Origin: Halieaceae bacterium
Lineage (GTDB): Bacteria > Pseudomonadota > Gammaproteobacteria > Pseudomonadales > Halieaceae
Assembly (NCBI GenBank): GCA_902631395.1
Contig: CACOYM010000010.1
Coordinates: 30,328-94,327 of the forward strand
DNA: 64,000 nt
Direction: 5' to 3'
The notes below the pieces were generated by a model that saw nothing but the letters and a program-made list of their open reading frames with translations, was not told the DNA's origin and did not search any database. Positions 27,710 through 37,168 of this stretch are shown here, piece after piece (position 1 is the first letter of the stretch; each line of letters starts with the position of its first letter). The position numbers and the translations under genes were made by a program.

Positions 27710-28150
27710 ATGCAGGTAGTACTGTCAGTAGTTGTGGGCATCTTAGTCGCTTTTACTGTGGGTTCGGTTGTTGGTACACAAATGGTGCTGTGTTCTGTTG
27801 AAGAAATGGGTTTGGTGGTGTCCTGGGGTATGCGGTGGCAAAGTTCCTGGAGAGATATTGTGGGCTTGAGTTCCAGCCTTCTCCCCCTGATGGCCATCAC
27901 TCTCGCGCCAGCGTGGTTGTTATTGGCTTGGCTGGATCGGCGCTCCATGCTGACCGCCAGAGCGAGTATATTCGCTATTTGCGGTGTTCTTTGCGTCGGT
28001 CTGTTACACCCCTTGCTCTATATGGTATTTGGTGTTGACGTCTACGCGCCGGCGCGATCCCTCGCTGGTTTGGCCGGGCAAGGACTGGCAGGGGCATTGG
28101 GCGGTGTAGTGATGAGTCGTGTTTTAGGACCGTCCCGCAGCCTGCAGTGA
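27710..28150 (+). CDS. Small integral membrane protein of unknown function
   Basis: A 146-residue hydrophobic protein with four likely membrane helices, the first being VVLSVVVGILVAFTVGSVVG. A short loop with WGMRWQSSWRD follows, then helices around LLPLMAITLAPAWLLLAW and FAICGVLCVGLLHPLLY, and a Gly/Ala-rich last one. No family was recognised. The ATG has an AGGACGGA stretch upstream. It is divergent from the sugar dehydrogenase gene and convergent with the serine hydrolase gene. Confidence 0.65.
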   Translation: MQVVLSVVVGILVAFTVGSVVGTQMVLCSVEEMGLVVSWGMRWQSSWRDIVGLSSSLLPLMAITLAPAWLLLAWLDRRSMLTARASIFAICGVLCVGLLHPLLYMVFGVDVYAPARSLAGLAGQGLAGALGGVVMSRVLGPSRSLQ

Positions 28151-28237
28151 TGTGGTTCATAGAAATGTAGTGGAAAATTCAGGTTTCTGGCTGATCCGGG
28201 GAGCTTTCGGCGCATCAGCTAGAGTGTGGTTTGCGGG

Positions 28238-29611
28238 CTATTTCGTAATCGCTAATAGATCAGCCAATAACCTATCCATATTGGCTTGTGACTCATTGAG
28301 TGTAAGTCCGAGCCGAACAACCACCAGCTCTCTCTCGGGCATGACTGCCACAAACTGCCCTGAGTTACCGCCAGCATAAAAGGTGCTCTCGGGCGCACTG
28401 GGAAATGCCCGATGTGCAGTGTTTAACCAAAACCCCAGACCGTAGATCTCGCCATTCTCGGCAGTACCAGGTGTGACTGCCAGCCGTTGCCACGCCCGGC
28501 TGATGAGTGGGCTGCGGCCATGCCAAGCATTTAGCCAGAGTTGCCCCATCCGCGCCCAGTCGCGGGCCGTGAGATAAGCATAACTTGAACCTACCTGAAC
28601 ACCACTGGCGTCAGGTTCCAGCACCATTTCTCTGACGCCCAGCGGCCGCCCGAATTTGGCGTCGATCCAGTCTGGATATGCCTGCCCATTAAGGGACTGT
28701 TGCCACATTAGAGAAGCCGTATTGATATCACCGCTGGAGTAGGCGAACTGCTCACCGGGCGCGCGAGCGTGTCCGGTCGCGGGTGCGGACAACCACATGC
28801 CCTGGCTGCGGTATAGCATGTCGGTCACATCATCCCCAGGAAAGTACCGCTCGGCGAAATCGAAGCCTGAAGACATAGACAGCAGGTGCCCCAGGGTGAG
28901 ATCGGCGCTCACCCGGCTGACGAGAGATTCTCCGGCGCCCGCAGTTTTCAGCGCTTCCGCTACGGAATCATCAAGACTCAGGTGCCCCCGATCAATCTGC
29001 TGACCAATAAAAGTGGCCATCAAACTTTTATTCATTGACCAGCCCTGCATGGGCGTATTGATGGTAACGGGGGCCTGGTACCGTTCCGCCACGATCTCGC
29101 CGCGGTGCATCACGATCACTGCCAGAGTATTTCGGCCGCCTTCAGGAGGCTCGGCGAAGGCGGCATTCAGGGCTCTGCGGATTGTTGGGGTGATGTTTTT
29201 TACAGGTATTGGTATGTCAGCGGCTTCCCTAGCAAGGTAGCCATTCGGCAACGCAATGGTTGGGTGAGCGTTTGCCGATGAAGTGCTATGCGATAGCAAT
29301 ATGCAGCCATATCTTGGTTGATGTTTCACTTTGATCTTTTGGCCCAGCATCTGCGCCGTAACGGTTCGTTGCTGGGTATCCATGTCGTAGGAAAGTAAAT
29401 GAGATAATGGGGCAATCGTTGCGAGCCTGGGCAGCACATCAGTACGTAAGACGAAGTGCTCGGGCAGCCGCGCGACAAATACGCCAGAGCAGATTTGCTT
29501 GGCCGCATAACCCGCGCCAATTGCCCCTGCATTTTGCGCGATGCGTGCACTCATCGTTGCACCGGCGGCCATGAGTAAGGCAAAAATTGCTAACCACTTT
29601 ATACGCTTCAT
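28238..29611 (-). CDS. Class C beta-lactamase-fold serine hydrolase
   Basis: A 457-residue protein with an N-terminal signal or anchor helix (IKWLAIFALLMAAGA). A domain of about 150 residues follows, then a serine beta-lactamase-like fold: SxxK motif SMNK in GWSMNKSLMA, a Tyr-Ser-Ser in FAYSSGD at the YxN position and GGNSGQF near the C-terminus. Relatives are esterases, D-aminopeptidases or 6-aminohexanoate-dimer hydrolases rather than drug-resistance enzymes. ATG 29611 with GGAA upstream is preferred over one 30 bases earlier. Confidence 0.85.
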   Translation of the reverse strand: MKRIKWLAIFALLMAAGATMSARIAQNAGAIGAGYAAKQICSGVFVARLPEHFVLRTDVLPRLATIAPLSHLLSYDMDTQQRTVTAQMLGQKIKVKHQPRYGCILLSHSTSSANAHPTIALPNGYLAREAADIPIPVKNITPTIRRALNAAFAEPPEGGRNTLAVIVMHRGEIVAERYQAPVTINTPMQGWSMNKSLMATFIGQQIDRGHLSLDDSVAEALKTAGAGESLVSRVSADLTLGHLLSMSSGFDFAERYFPGDDVTDMLYRSQGMWLSAPATGHARAPGEQFAYSSGDINTASLMWQQSLNGQAYPDWIDAKFGRPLGVREMVLEPDASGVQVGSSYAYLTARDWARMGQLWLNAWHGRSPLISRAWQRLAVTPGTAENGEIYGLGFWLNTAHRAFPSAPESTFYAGGNSGQFVAVMPERELVVVRLGLTLNESQANMDRLLADLLAITK

Positions 29612-29848
29612 CTTATTCCGCTGGCCTGTTGTCTTGTGCAATGCTCGTGTGTTGGGGCCAAATCGTAATTACTGGTGGTTGCATAGCGGGGATCTGTTGA
29701 CAGGTGCTCCTGACTTACTTTAATGCGACCGCGTTGAGCATCGCTATAGTAGAGTAGCCCGGCAACTTGCTGTTTGCTGCCTATCATGCAGCTGATGTGA
29801 CCTATTTACAGACCAACCGGCTCGCCTCTATTCAGCGTGGGGTGCGGC

Positions 29849-29926
29849 TTGTCATATATCTGCAACATTAAATCCACAAAACCGTAACTTAGATGTCACG
29901 AAACTGAAACTGTCCCGCAATACACT
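29849..29926 (+). promoter_or_regulatory. Pho-box-like array with 11-bp period and -10 element
   Basis: Seven heptamers spaced exactly 11 bases apart resemble the PhoB half-site CTGTCAT: TTGTCAT (29849), CTGCAAC (29860), AATCCAC (29871), CCGTAAC (29882), ATGTCAC (29893), CTGAAAC (29904) and CCGCAAT (29915). TACACT at 29921 could be the -10 box. The phosphate porin gene starts at 29972. The rest of the 360-base gap (29612-29971) holds nothing else recognised. Confidence 0.5.
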
Positions 29927-29971
29927 TCAGGAATCATCAAGTTCAATTTATTGGTCCTCAGGATTCCGAGT

Positions 29972-31468
29972 ATGTCATTTAAAACCGCTTTGTCTCACGC
30001 TCTTTGCCTAGCTGTTGGTTTGACCGGAAGCCTCGCGTTGACGGCCTCGGCAACCGACAAGGCCTTGCTTAATGTTTTATTACAGAATGGATTAATCAGC
30101 CAGGCGCAATATGACCAACTTATGGAGATAGAAGAGGTCACCGCCGCTGACGTGCTGTCTACCGTATCGATAGCGGCGGAAGAGAGCCCGCAAGTTGATT
30201 CATCTGAGATCACTGAGGCTGAACTCGCGTCATCGATCGCATTAGACGAAAACGTTCAGCGTGCGATAGACGAAGCCGTGACCAGCGCAATCATTGCTGA
30301 GTCACCCGTCACCTCGAGTTACGGATCAAAAGGATTTCGATTCGAGACTCGGGACGGTAACTGGCAGACCAATCTGCAGTGGCGGGCGCAACTTCGCTAT
30401 AGCAACCCTTATGGGTCTGACCCACGACAAATATCAAGATTTGAGGATGTCAGTGGCTCCAGCTTTGAGCATCGGCGGTTGCGAATGAAGATTGGTGGGC
30501 ATGGATTCCAGCCCTGGATAAAATACTACTTTGAGGTGGATCTTCAGCCGGCACGCGATGTTGACGCTGATGCAGTGAAGACGAGTGCAAGAGTAATTGA
30601 CTGGCGGATTGATTTGGCCAAGTGGGATTGGGGTGGTATCCGTTTGGGCCAGTGGAAAGTGGACCTCAACCGGGAGAGGGTCGATTCGTCCGGGCGTCAG
30701 CAGTTCGTAGAACGATCGATTGTTAACCGCATCTTTACCGTGGACCGACAAGTAGGGGTTCAGGTTCGTGGTCGGCTTTTCAAGGGAACCATGGCTGACA
30801 TGCGTTATTACGCTGGGGTCTTTAATGGAGAGGGTCGGGGAGTCAAAAATAATTCCACCGATCATCTTTACATGGGCCGTTTGCAGTGGAACTTTTTGGG
30901 CAGGGATCTTGCGTGGAAGCAGACTGATGTCGAATACACTGATCTGCCCACGGGTTCGTTTGCGATCGCTGGCTTCACTAACGAGGGTCCATGCACGCGC
31001 TGGTCGTCCTCAGGTTGTGGCAACTTGGATGGCTTCGCGAAGCCAAGTGAGGCGACAGAAGATCAATTCAAGATCGAGCAGGCAGTGCAGGAGTTTGCAT
31101 TCAAATACCGCGGCTTCTCTCTGCAGCAGGAATGGCACAGAAAGTTTGTGACTGACCGCATTGAAGGCACTGAGAGCGACTTGACGGGCTTCTATATCCA
31201 ATCCGGCTATTTTTTCCACAACTTGTTTGACGCCTTTCCGGCACCGCTGGAGCTTGCTGCTAGATATGCCTACGTTAGCGAGCCGAATAAGTCGATGCGT
31301 AGCATCTCCAACGAGCGTGAGGAATTCACCCTCGGAGCGAATTGGTTTTTTGCGGGCCATAGCAACAAGATTACCGTCGATTTCTCTCATCTGACGTTGG
31401 ATGACGGTTTGATGATGACAAATCACTCTGACAATCGTTTCAGAATTCAGTGGGATGTCTCGTTTTAA
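29972..31468 (+). CDS. Phosphate-selective porin (OprP/OprO family)
   Basis: A 498-residue outer-membrane beta-barrel. It has a signal peptide ending near LTASA, then an N-terminal helical stretch (NVLLQNGLISQAQYDQLMEI) common in this family and an acidic linker. The barrel begins near GFRFETRDGNWQTNLQWRAQ and ends with the aromatic C-terminus IQWDVSF needed for outer-membrane insertion. In Pseudomonas such porins take up phosphate under starvation. ATG 29972 has AGGA at a spacing of eight. The PiT transporter and PhoU-like genes downstream support phosphate uptake as the role. Confidence 0.88.
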   Translation: MSFKTALSHALCLAVGLTGSLALTASATDKALLNVLLQNGLISQAQYDQLMEIEEVTAADVLSTVSIAAEESPQVDSSEITEAELASSIALDENVQRAIDEAVTSAIIAESPVTSSYGSKGFRFETRDGNWQTNLQWRAQLRYSNPYGSDPRQISRFEDVSGSSFEHRRLRMKIGGHGFQPWIKYYFEVDLQPARDVDADAVKTSARVIDWRIDLAKWDWGGIRLGQWKVDLNRERVDSSGRQQFVERSIVNRIFTVDRQVGVQVRGRLFKGTMADMRYYAGVFNGEGRGVKNNSTDHLYMGRLQWNFLGRDLAWKQTDVEYTDLPTGSFAIAGFTNEGPCTRWSSSGCGNLDGFAKPSEATEDQFKIEQAVQEFAFKYRGFSLQQEWHRKFVTDRIEGTESDLTGFYIQSGYFFHNLFDAFPAPLELAARYAYVSEPNKSMRSISNEREEFTLGANWFFAGHSNKITVDFSHLTLDDGLMMTNHSDNRFRIQWDVSF

Positions 31469-31520
31469 GAGGATAACGCAGGGCGAGGCAATAAACGGGG
31501 TCCGCGATTCGTTAGAAAGC

Positions 31521-31538
31521 TTGAAACTTGATTGTCAT
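31521..31538 (+). promoter_or_regulatory. Possible Pho box upstream of the PiT gene
   Basis: TTGAAAC-TTGA-TTGTCAT has the 7-4-7 layout of a Pho box. The second half matches the consensus in six of seven positions, the first only weakly. It lies 43 bases before the PiT start codon. Confidence 0.4.
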
Positions 31539-31581
31539 AAACAATGTGTAGTCTAGAGCATTACAGGCTGGGAAATTAAAA

Positions 31582-32856
31582 ATGGAAATCATCGCTTCTC
31601 ACGGCTTTATTCTTTTGGCGCTAGCGTGCTGTTTTGGCCTGTTTATGGCTTGGGGGATTGGCGCCAATGATGTGGCGAACGCGATGGGTACATCTGTAGG
31701 ATCCAGAGCGCTTACCCTCAAGCAAGCTATCCTGGTTGCCGCTATTTTCGAGTTCGCTGGCGCCTATTTGGCAGGAGGCGAGGTCACTTCTACTATCCGC
31801 AAAGGCATTATTGACCCCGAAACCTTAAGCGACTCTCCGGAGTTATTAGTCTTTGGTATGTTGTCGGCCTTGTTGGCGGCTGCAACGTGGTTGCTGATTG
31901 CCAGTATCCGCGGTTGGCCCGTGTCAACTACCCACTCAATCGTAGGCGCTATCGTTGGTTTTGCTGCAGTGGGAATTTCTGTCGAGGCGGTGGCATGGGG
32001 CAAAGTTGGCACGATAGCAGCAAGTTGGATTGTGTCACCTTTGCTTGCGGGATCGATGTCTTTCGCGCTTTTTATTTCAGTCAAAAATTTGATTCTGGAC
32101 CATGAGAATACGTTCGATCGCGCCCGCACATATGTGCCGATGTATATGTGGATGGTGGGTTTCATGATTAGCATGGTGACTTTACTGAAAGGCTTAAAGC
32201 ATATTGGTATCGATTTTGACTTGGGGATGGGCTCTAAGTTTATGAATGCTGCGGTGATATCGGCCGGTGTGGGCTTGGCCGTTGCTGCAGTTGGTGCAGC
32301 TGCCCTTCGGCGCATAAAAGTTACGGGTGACATCAATAGCGCGGACAATGTCGAGAAGGTGTTTGGTATTCTTATGATATTCACTGCCTGTGGCATGGCT
32401 TTTGCTCACGGCTCAAACGATGTTGCTAATGCTGTGGGCCCTCTGGCGGCAGTCGTCAGTACAGTGCAATCAGGGGGCGTGGTCGGTGTCAAGTCAATCA
32501 TGCCTTGGTGGGTACTGGGTATTGGGGCGGCGGGCATTGTTGCCGGTCTGGCAACATACGGCTGGCGAGTCATCCAAACTATTGGCAGAAAAATCACAGA
32601 GCTCACTCCAAGCCGGGGTTTTGCTGCAGAGCTGGCTGCGGCCTCTACAGTAGTGCTAGCCTCAGCAACGGGGTTGCCTATCTCCACTACGCACACCCTC
32701 GTTGGCGCCGTGTTGGGTGTTGGCCTTGCTAGAGGGGTTGAGGCGTTACACCTACCCACTGTTGGTGCCATTATCACTTCCTGGGTCGTGACTTTGCCCG
32801 CTGGCGCAGGCTTGGCGGTTGTATTTTTCTATATCCTGTCGGCGATATTTGGCTGA
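31582..32856 (+). CDS. pitA: PiT-family inorganic phosphate transporter
   Basis: A 424-residue inner-membrane low-affinity symporter for metal-phosphate. Both halves contain the duplicated family signature: GIGANDVANAMGTSVGSRAL near residue 25 and AHGSNDVANAVGP near residue 276, plus STTHSIVGAI and STTHTLVGAV in symmetric places. About ten helices are visible. It is followed after 83 bases by a DUF47 gene, the usual partner of PiT proteins, and preceded by the porin gene, giving an outer- and inner-membrane phosphate route. Confidence 0.94.
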   Translation: MEIIASHGFILLALACCFGLFMAWGIGANDVANAMGTSVGSRALTLKQAILVAAIFEFAGAYLAGGEVTSTIRKGIIDPETLSDSPELLVFGMLSALLAAATWLLIASIRGWPVSTTHSIVGAIVGFAAVGISVEAVAWGKVGTIAASWIVSPLLAGSMSFALFISVKNLILDHENTFDRARTYVPMYMWMVGFMISMVTLLKGLKHIGIDFDLGMGSKFMNAAVISAGVGLAVAAVGAAALRRIKVTGDINSADNVEKVFGILMIFTACGMAFAHGSNDVANAVGPLAAVVSTVQSGGVVGVKSIMPWWVLGIGAAGIVAGLATYGWRVIQTIGRKITELTPSRGFAAELAAASTVVLASATGLPISTTHTLVGAVLGVGLARGVEALHLPTVGAIITSWVVTLPAGAGLAVVFFYILSAIFG

Positions 32857-32939
32857 TGAACTTTGTTCAGGACAGAAATCAAAAAGTTTATGGCTGTCAA
32901 ACTTTATTTCGGTTCGATTGTTGAGAGAGGAGAAGCAAC

Positions 32940-33620
32940 ATGGCGGTTAAGCCAGCCTTATCCGAGGTCCTAAGTACCTCGCCACTCGCTATCATGGAGC
33001 GCCACGCAGAGGCTTGTTTGGACTGCGTGCATAGGCTGGCGCCCTATTTCGAGTCGGTGCAGTCTGAAAATTGGAGGCGGGCTGAGGAAGTACAGCAAGA
33101 AATCGCTCGGCTGGAAGCGTTGGCTGACGACATCAAGCTTGACGTTCGAAAAAATCTGCCGAGAGGGCTTTGGATGTCAGTCTCGCGGCCCGACTTGCTG
33201 GAGCTTGTGCGAGTTCAAGATAAAATGGCCAACGAAACAAAAGATATCGCAGGCTTGTCTCTGGGTCGTCAGCTAAAGTTCCCTATAAAGCTGGAAAAAT
33301 CCGTCTTCAAGTTTATCGCTACTGTTACAGACGCTTCCGAAAAGGCTGTTGAGGTGGTATCGGCGACGCGAGAGTTGTCCAGAACTGCTTTTAGCAGTCG
33401 GCAAGTCAAGGCTATTTCCGCGAAATGCGTTTTAGTGGAGAGAATCGAGCGAAAGTCAGACGAGATGCAGTCCAAGCTCAGAGCCAAGCTGCGGACTCAT
33501 GAGCAAGATCTCTCTCCAATCGATGCGATTTTCCTTTATCAATTGCTCTCAAACATCGGGGAGATCGCCGACCACGCGGAGAAGGTGTCACACAGGGCTC
33601 AAATTATCGCAGCAAGTTGA
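32940..33620 (+). CDS. DUF47 family PhoU-like regulator of phosphate transport
   Basis: A 226-residue all-helical cytosolic protein (TIGR00153/DUF47) that resembles PhoU. Recognisable are HAEACLDCVHRLAPYFESV, RLEALADDIKLDVRKNLPRG, and the last helix FLYQLLSNIGEIADHAEKV, with acidic metal-binding pairs. Such proteins are encoded beside PiT and modulate its activity. Ribosome site GGAG lies upstream of ATG 32940. The gene converges with the P450 gene, only 11 bases apart. Confidence 0.93.
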   Translation: MAVKPALSEVLSTSPLAIMERHAEACLDCVHRLAPYFESVQSENWRRAEEVQQEIARLEALADDIKLDVRKNLPRGLWMSVSRPDLLELVRVQDKMANETKDIAGLSLGRQLKFPIKLEKSVFKFIATVTDASEKAVEVVSATRELSRTAFSSRQVKAISAKCVLVERIERKSDEMQSKLRAKLRTHEQDLSPIDAIFLYQLLSNIGEIADHAEKVSHRAQIIAAS

Positions 33621-33631
33621 TTCATTTTTGA

Positions 33632-34909
33632 TTAGTTTTGATGGGGCCAGCTTTTCGTAAAAGTCAGACTTACCTGTTTATAGCCGTGGGAAGCAAAGCT
33701 AGGCAAATGTGACAAATCACTGTCCACCGAGTTCAGTCTAATATCGTCTAGGCGCTTTAACAGTTCCTCAAAGGCGATCTTCGCTTCTAGCCGGGCGAGC
33801 TCGGCTCCAGCACAAAAATGAGGCCCAAACCCGAAGCCCATATGTGGCTTGGTGGTGGGTCGATCAATGTCGAATCGCTCCGGGTTGGGGAAGACCTTGG
33901 GATCCCAATTGGCCCCTGCCCACATGGGTATCACCATATCGCCCGCTTTCAAGTCGATACCTTCAATCCGTTCATCTTGGGTCGCACGGCGATAGGTACA
34001 TTGTATGGGCGGGTCCCAGCGCAAGACTTCTTCGACCATGGCTGGAATATCATCTGGGCTGCTGCGTAGCCGATTCATCAGCGCATCGTCTTTCAATAGC
34101 ACCAACATGGCGTTGCCGATCAGGTTTGTGGTGGTCTCATGCCCTGCAAGCAGTATCTGATCGATAATCGGCAGTAATTCTGCTGTGGTCAGGGGCGGCT
34201 CGCCGTCAACCTCTGTGTTTACCATAATGCTAAGAAGATCGTCAGTTGGTTGACGCCGCCGCTCCTCTATCCGGGGCACAAAATAGTCGTGCAGCTCAAC
34301 CACGGCGTGCGCAACTTCTCGTCGGCGCTCATGGCTTAGCAGATCGATGTTGCCGGAAATCATTAAGTCACCCCAATGCTTGAAAGTCCAAATATCGGTG
34401 CGATCTACACCAAGAATGTCGGCGATCACGGTGACAGGCAGGGGCACGGCAAATTCGGGTATCAAATCCACGGCACCGCGATCGATAAATGCATCGATCA
34501 GTTCGGTCGTGATTTGTCGGATCTGTGGCTGGAGCGCGCGAACACTGCGCGGGCTCAAAGCCTTGCTGATGAGTTTGCGATGCCGGGTGTGTTCAGGAGG
34601 GTCTGCGGTGAAGAGCGCATTCACAATGGGGTGCGCGTTGGACAGGATCTCTTCAACGTCATCCTGAACCGGTTCACTATTTATGCCCATATGCCGTGGG
34701 CCGCGGTCATCCTCGGTGATGGCAGACGAGTAGACAGATGTGTTTCTGGCGAGCGCCGCCAGAGTGTCATAGCCCGCAACGATGGTCCCGATATTGGGGT
34801 CCACCCCCACACCATTGGATTGATGGAGCTCGGCATAGGTTTTGTAGGGGCATTCAATGTGCCCCTCATCAGCAAGGTTGACCTCAGCCGCCTTTTGAAT
34901 ATCTGTCAT
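33632..34909 (-). CDS. Cytochrome P450
   Basis: A soluble bacterial P450 of 425 residues. The I-helix motif LLAGHETTTNL (oxygen activation), the ExxR pair in EEVLRW and the haem loop FGFGPHFCAGAELAR with the axial Cys are all intact. It needs a ferredoxin and reductase encoded elsewhere. The ATG at 34909 has CAGGAG upstream; the frame is open further but without family sequence. Substrate is unknown; related marine P450s hydroxylate alkanes, terpenes or fatty acids. Confidence 0.93.
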   Translation of the reverse strand: MTDIQKAAEVNLADEGHIECPYKTYAELHQSNGVGVDPNIGTIVAGYDTLAALARNTSVYSSAITEDDRGPRHMGINSEPVQDDVEEILSNAHPIVNALFTADPPEHTRHRKLISKALSPRSVRALQPQIRQITTELIDAFIDRGAVDLIPEFAVPLPVTVIADILGVDRTDIWTFKHWGDLMISGNIDLLSHERRREVAHAVVELHDYFVPRIEERRRQPTDDLLSIMVNTEVDGEPPLTTAELLPIIDQILLAGHETTTNLIGNAMLVLLKDDALMNRLRSSPDDIPAMVEEVLRWDPPIQCTYRRATQDERIEGIDLKAGDMVIPMWAGANWDPKVFPNPERFDIDRPTTKPHMGFGFGPHFCAGAELARLEAKIAFEELLKRLDDIRLNSVDSDLSHLPSFASHGYKQVSLTFTKSWPHQN

Positions 34910-34964
34910 CGTCGTGCACTCCTGCCTTGCTGGACTTAGTATAGGCAGGCTTTGCGGTGCATGG

Positions 34965-35585
34965 CTAACGCCCTCTGGAACTCCCGTTAAGGCTTGCCTC
35001 TGACAGTGCGACGGGTACGATAATTTCGTTACGACGTAGGAAGGGCAGTGTCCAGGGCGGGTTGTATTGATTGAGTGTTGGCTCACCCGCGATGTCGATT
35101 TGCTCAGCAATCAAGAAACGGCGTAAACGCTGCCAGTGATCGTCGGCTTTTTCCGCCGAGGCCCACCCGCTAAAGCGAATGACGGCGGCTGTATAGGCCG
35201 GGGCTGCCTCGAAGCCGACGCGCTCATCGTCAGGTGCAGGAAGGTCCTCAAGGCTGTACTCGGCCGGCATCATGAAGGCCATTTCTAGCTCACCAGACAT
35301 AGTTCTTTGCACGGGTGCGGTCATCGCAATCTTCTGCTCTGTAGCATTGCCACCAAATATGTAGCCCGCCAGCACCCTAAATCCGTCGCTGTCGGTACCT
35401 TCCATAGTTGTGGTCGCCATGACACGCGGTGCATAGCGACGAATTTCGATCTGCTCCGCCTCCCATGCCTGCTCGACGGTATAAGCTGGTTCTTCTATCG
35501 CGTTGGCCGTCACTCCGAACAACGCGGCAAGCAATGCGATTGCTGCGACAGGATGGAGGGGACTGGTGTGAATTGCTGTAGCCAT
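34965..35585 (-). CDS. SOUL haem-binding family protein, exported
   Basis: A 206-residue protein with a signal peptide (hydrophobic core AAIALLAALFGVTANA) and a SOUL/HBP domain. Its markers are EPAYTVEQAWEAEQIEIRRY at the start, then GGNATEQKIAMTAPVQ and EMAFMMPAEYSLEDLPAP, and the C-terminal NQYNPPWTLPFLRRNEI. Animal homologues bind haem; the bacterial role is unknown. It lies just upstream of the P450 gene on the same strand with a 55-base gap, so co-expression is possible. Confidence 0.87.
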   Translation of the reverse strand: MATAIHTSPLHPVAAIALLAALFGVTANAIEEPAYTVEQAWEAEQIEIRRYAPRVMATTTMEGTDSDGFRVLAGYIFGGNATEQKIAMTAPVQRTMSGELEMAFMMPAEYSLEDLPAPDDERVGFEAAPAYTAAVIRFSGWASAEKADDHWQRLRRFLIAEQIDIAGEPTLNQYNPPWTLPFLRRNEIIVPVALSEASLNGSSRGR

Positions 35586-35728
35586 GGGTAGTTCTCGCTA
35601 GATGTCTGAAGTGAATACGACTCGCGAGATCTCCGGATCAATTTTGTTCGAGCATGATGTGGAAATGTCATGTTGTTGATGGTTGGCCACTGAACCCGGG
35701 GTGAGAAAAAAAGTTATGCAAGGTGATC

Positions 35729-35983
35729 TTAAAGGCGAAGTTGAGAGGAGATGAGTCCGCTCGGAATTGCGGTTAGATCGAAGTATCTCCTCTGTTTAAC
35801 CTTCTGCAGCGATTCAAAGGTCACCTGAGTCTGAGCATCAAAGTTACTGAGGCCCGCCAGCTCTCCCGACTCGCTGATGGCGGCGTGGCCTTGGATAAAC
35901 AGCATGCTATTGGCTCTGAAGCCTGGTGACGGGTAGCAAGGCGCTAGCGGGTCTGAATTGAGATGGATCGGCTCAACGCTCAC
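35729..35983 (-). pseudogene. Truncated RidA/YjgF-family gene
   Basis: Starting from a GTG two bases after the cysteine synthase stop, the frame encodes about 55 residues like the first half of RidA: CYPSPGFRANSMLFIQGHAA, then QTQVTFESLQKVKQ. After that the sequence becomes unrelated and stops at 84 residues, whereas RidA proteins have about 120-130. None of the other frames restores the missing half with its catalytic Arg. RidA deaminates reactive enamines made by PLP enzymes such as the neighbour upstream. It is probably non-functional. Confidence 0.6.
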
Positions 35984-35985
35984 GC

Positions 35986-37038
35986 TCAACCTGCCAAAAC
36001 GGCGCTCGGGGTAGACCGCGCCAATGACCATTCTTCGTCGGTCATTTCCGCTTCAATGTCAGCGAATAGCGGCGTAGAGAGATATCGCTCACCGGTGTCT
36101 GGTAGCGTGCAAAGAATAACCGAGCCTGGTTCCGCCCGCTTAGCTACATCTAAGGCGGCCGCAAAGGTCGCTCCACATGAAATACCGCAGAAGATGCCTT
36201 CTTTCTGAGCTAGGGCTTGCGCCGTCTCGAAAGAAGTCTCGGCCGAAACTGGCACGACCTCATCAATGTAGCCCTTATCGATCGACTCTTGAGCGACGAG
36301 CGGGATGAAGTCGGGCGTCCAGCCCTGAATCATGTGTGGTGCCCAGGCGGGATGGCTGCCACTTGCGGACCCGTCCTCTCGGCGCTCTTGAGCGCGTCCA
36401 TCCGAGAGTAGCGCTGCGCCGTCAGGTTCGGTAGTAATGATTTTGGTATCGGGCCTCTCTTCGCGAAGCACGCGTGCAATGCCGGTTATGGTGCCGCCCG
36501 TTCCATAGCCTGACACGAAGTAATCCAGCTTTTCTCCCTCGAAATCGTCCATGATCTCGCGCGCTGTGGTGCGCTCGTGCACATCGGCGTTTGCGGGGCT
36601 CTCGAACTGACGTGCCATAAACCATCCATTGGCCTTTGCCAACTCTCGACACTTTGTAACCATGCCCATGCCTTTCTCTTCCTTGGGCGTCAGGATGACT
36701 TTGGCACCAAGAAAGCGCATCAGTTTGCGCCGCTCAACGGAGAAGGTCTCCACCATGACCGACACGAACGGATAACCTTTGGCAGCGCAGACCATGGCGA
36801 GACCAATGCCCGTATTGCCTGATGTCGCCTCAATCACGGTTTGCCCTGGCTTTAGCTCACCTGACGCCTCTGCCGCCTCGATAATGCCCATGGCGAGGCG
36901 ATCTTTTACGGAACCCAATGGGTTAAACGCCTCGATTTTTACCCACATGGTCACGTGCTTCGGCGCGAGCTTGTTTATCCTGACGATAGGAGTATCGCCC
37001 ACCGTTTCAACAATATTCTGAAATTTCCCGCGTGCCAT
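35986..37038 (-). CDS. cysK: Cysteine synthase family PLP enzyme
   Basis: Makes cysteine from O-acetylserine and sulfide (beta-replacement, PLP). The 350-residue protein has the PLP Lys in NPLGSVKDRLA, the substrate loop EATSGNTGIGLAM, the phosphate-binding GYGTGGTITGIARVL and the late CGISCGATFAAAL. The insert around SDGRAQERREDGSASGS makes it slightly longer than E. coli CysK. ATG 37038 follows AGGTGA. Cystathionine beta-synthase-like use cannot be excluded. Confidence 0.9.
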   Translation of the reverse strand: MARGKFQNIVETVGDTPIVRINKLAPKHVTMWVKIEAFNPLGSVKDRLAMGIIEAAEASGELKPGQTVIEATSGNTGIGLAMVCAAKGYPFVSVMVETFSVERRKLMRFLGAKVILTPKEEKGMGMVTKCRELAKANGWFMARQFESPANADVHERTTAREIMDDFEGEKLDYFVSGYGTGGTITGIARVLREERPDTKIITTEPDGAALLSDGRAQERREDGSASGSHPAWAPHMIQGWTPDFIPLVAQESIDKGYIDEVVPVSAETSFETAQALAQKEGIFCGISCGATFAAALDVAKRAEPGSVILCTLPDTGERYLSTPLFADIEAEMTDEEWSLARSTPSAVLAG

Positions 37039-37168
37039 GTGTTGTCACCTGAAGGATGGTTAAAGTCGTAGGCCCAATAGTTTATGTCAGAGACTGAACA
37101 AAGAAAAACTTGCAGAGAAATTGCTTGAGGCGGACCGCCGACTATCCCTCAACTGTATATTTGACTCG

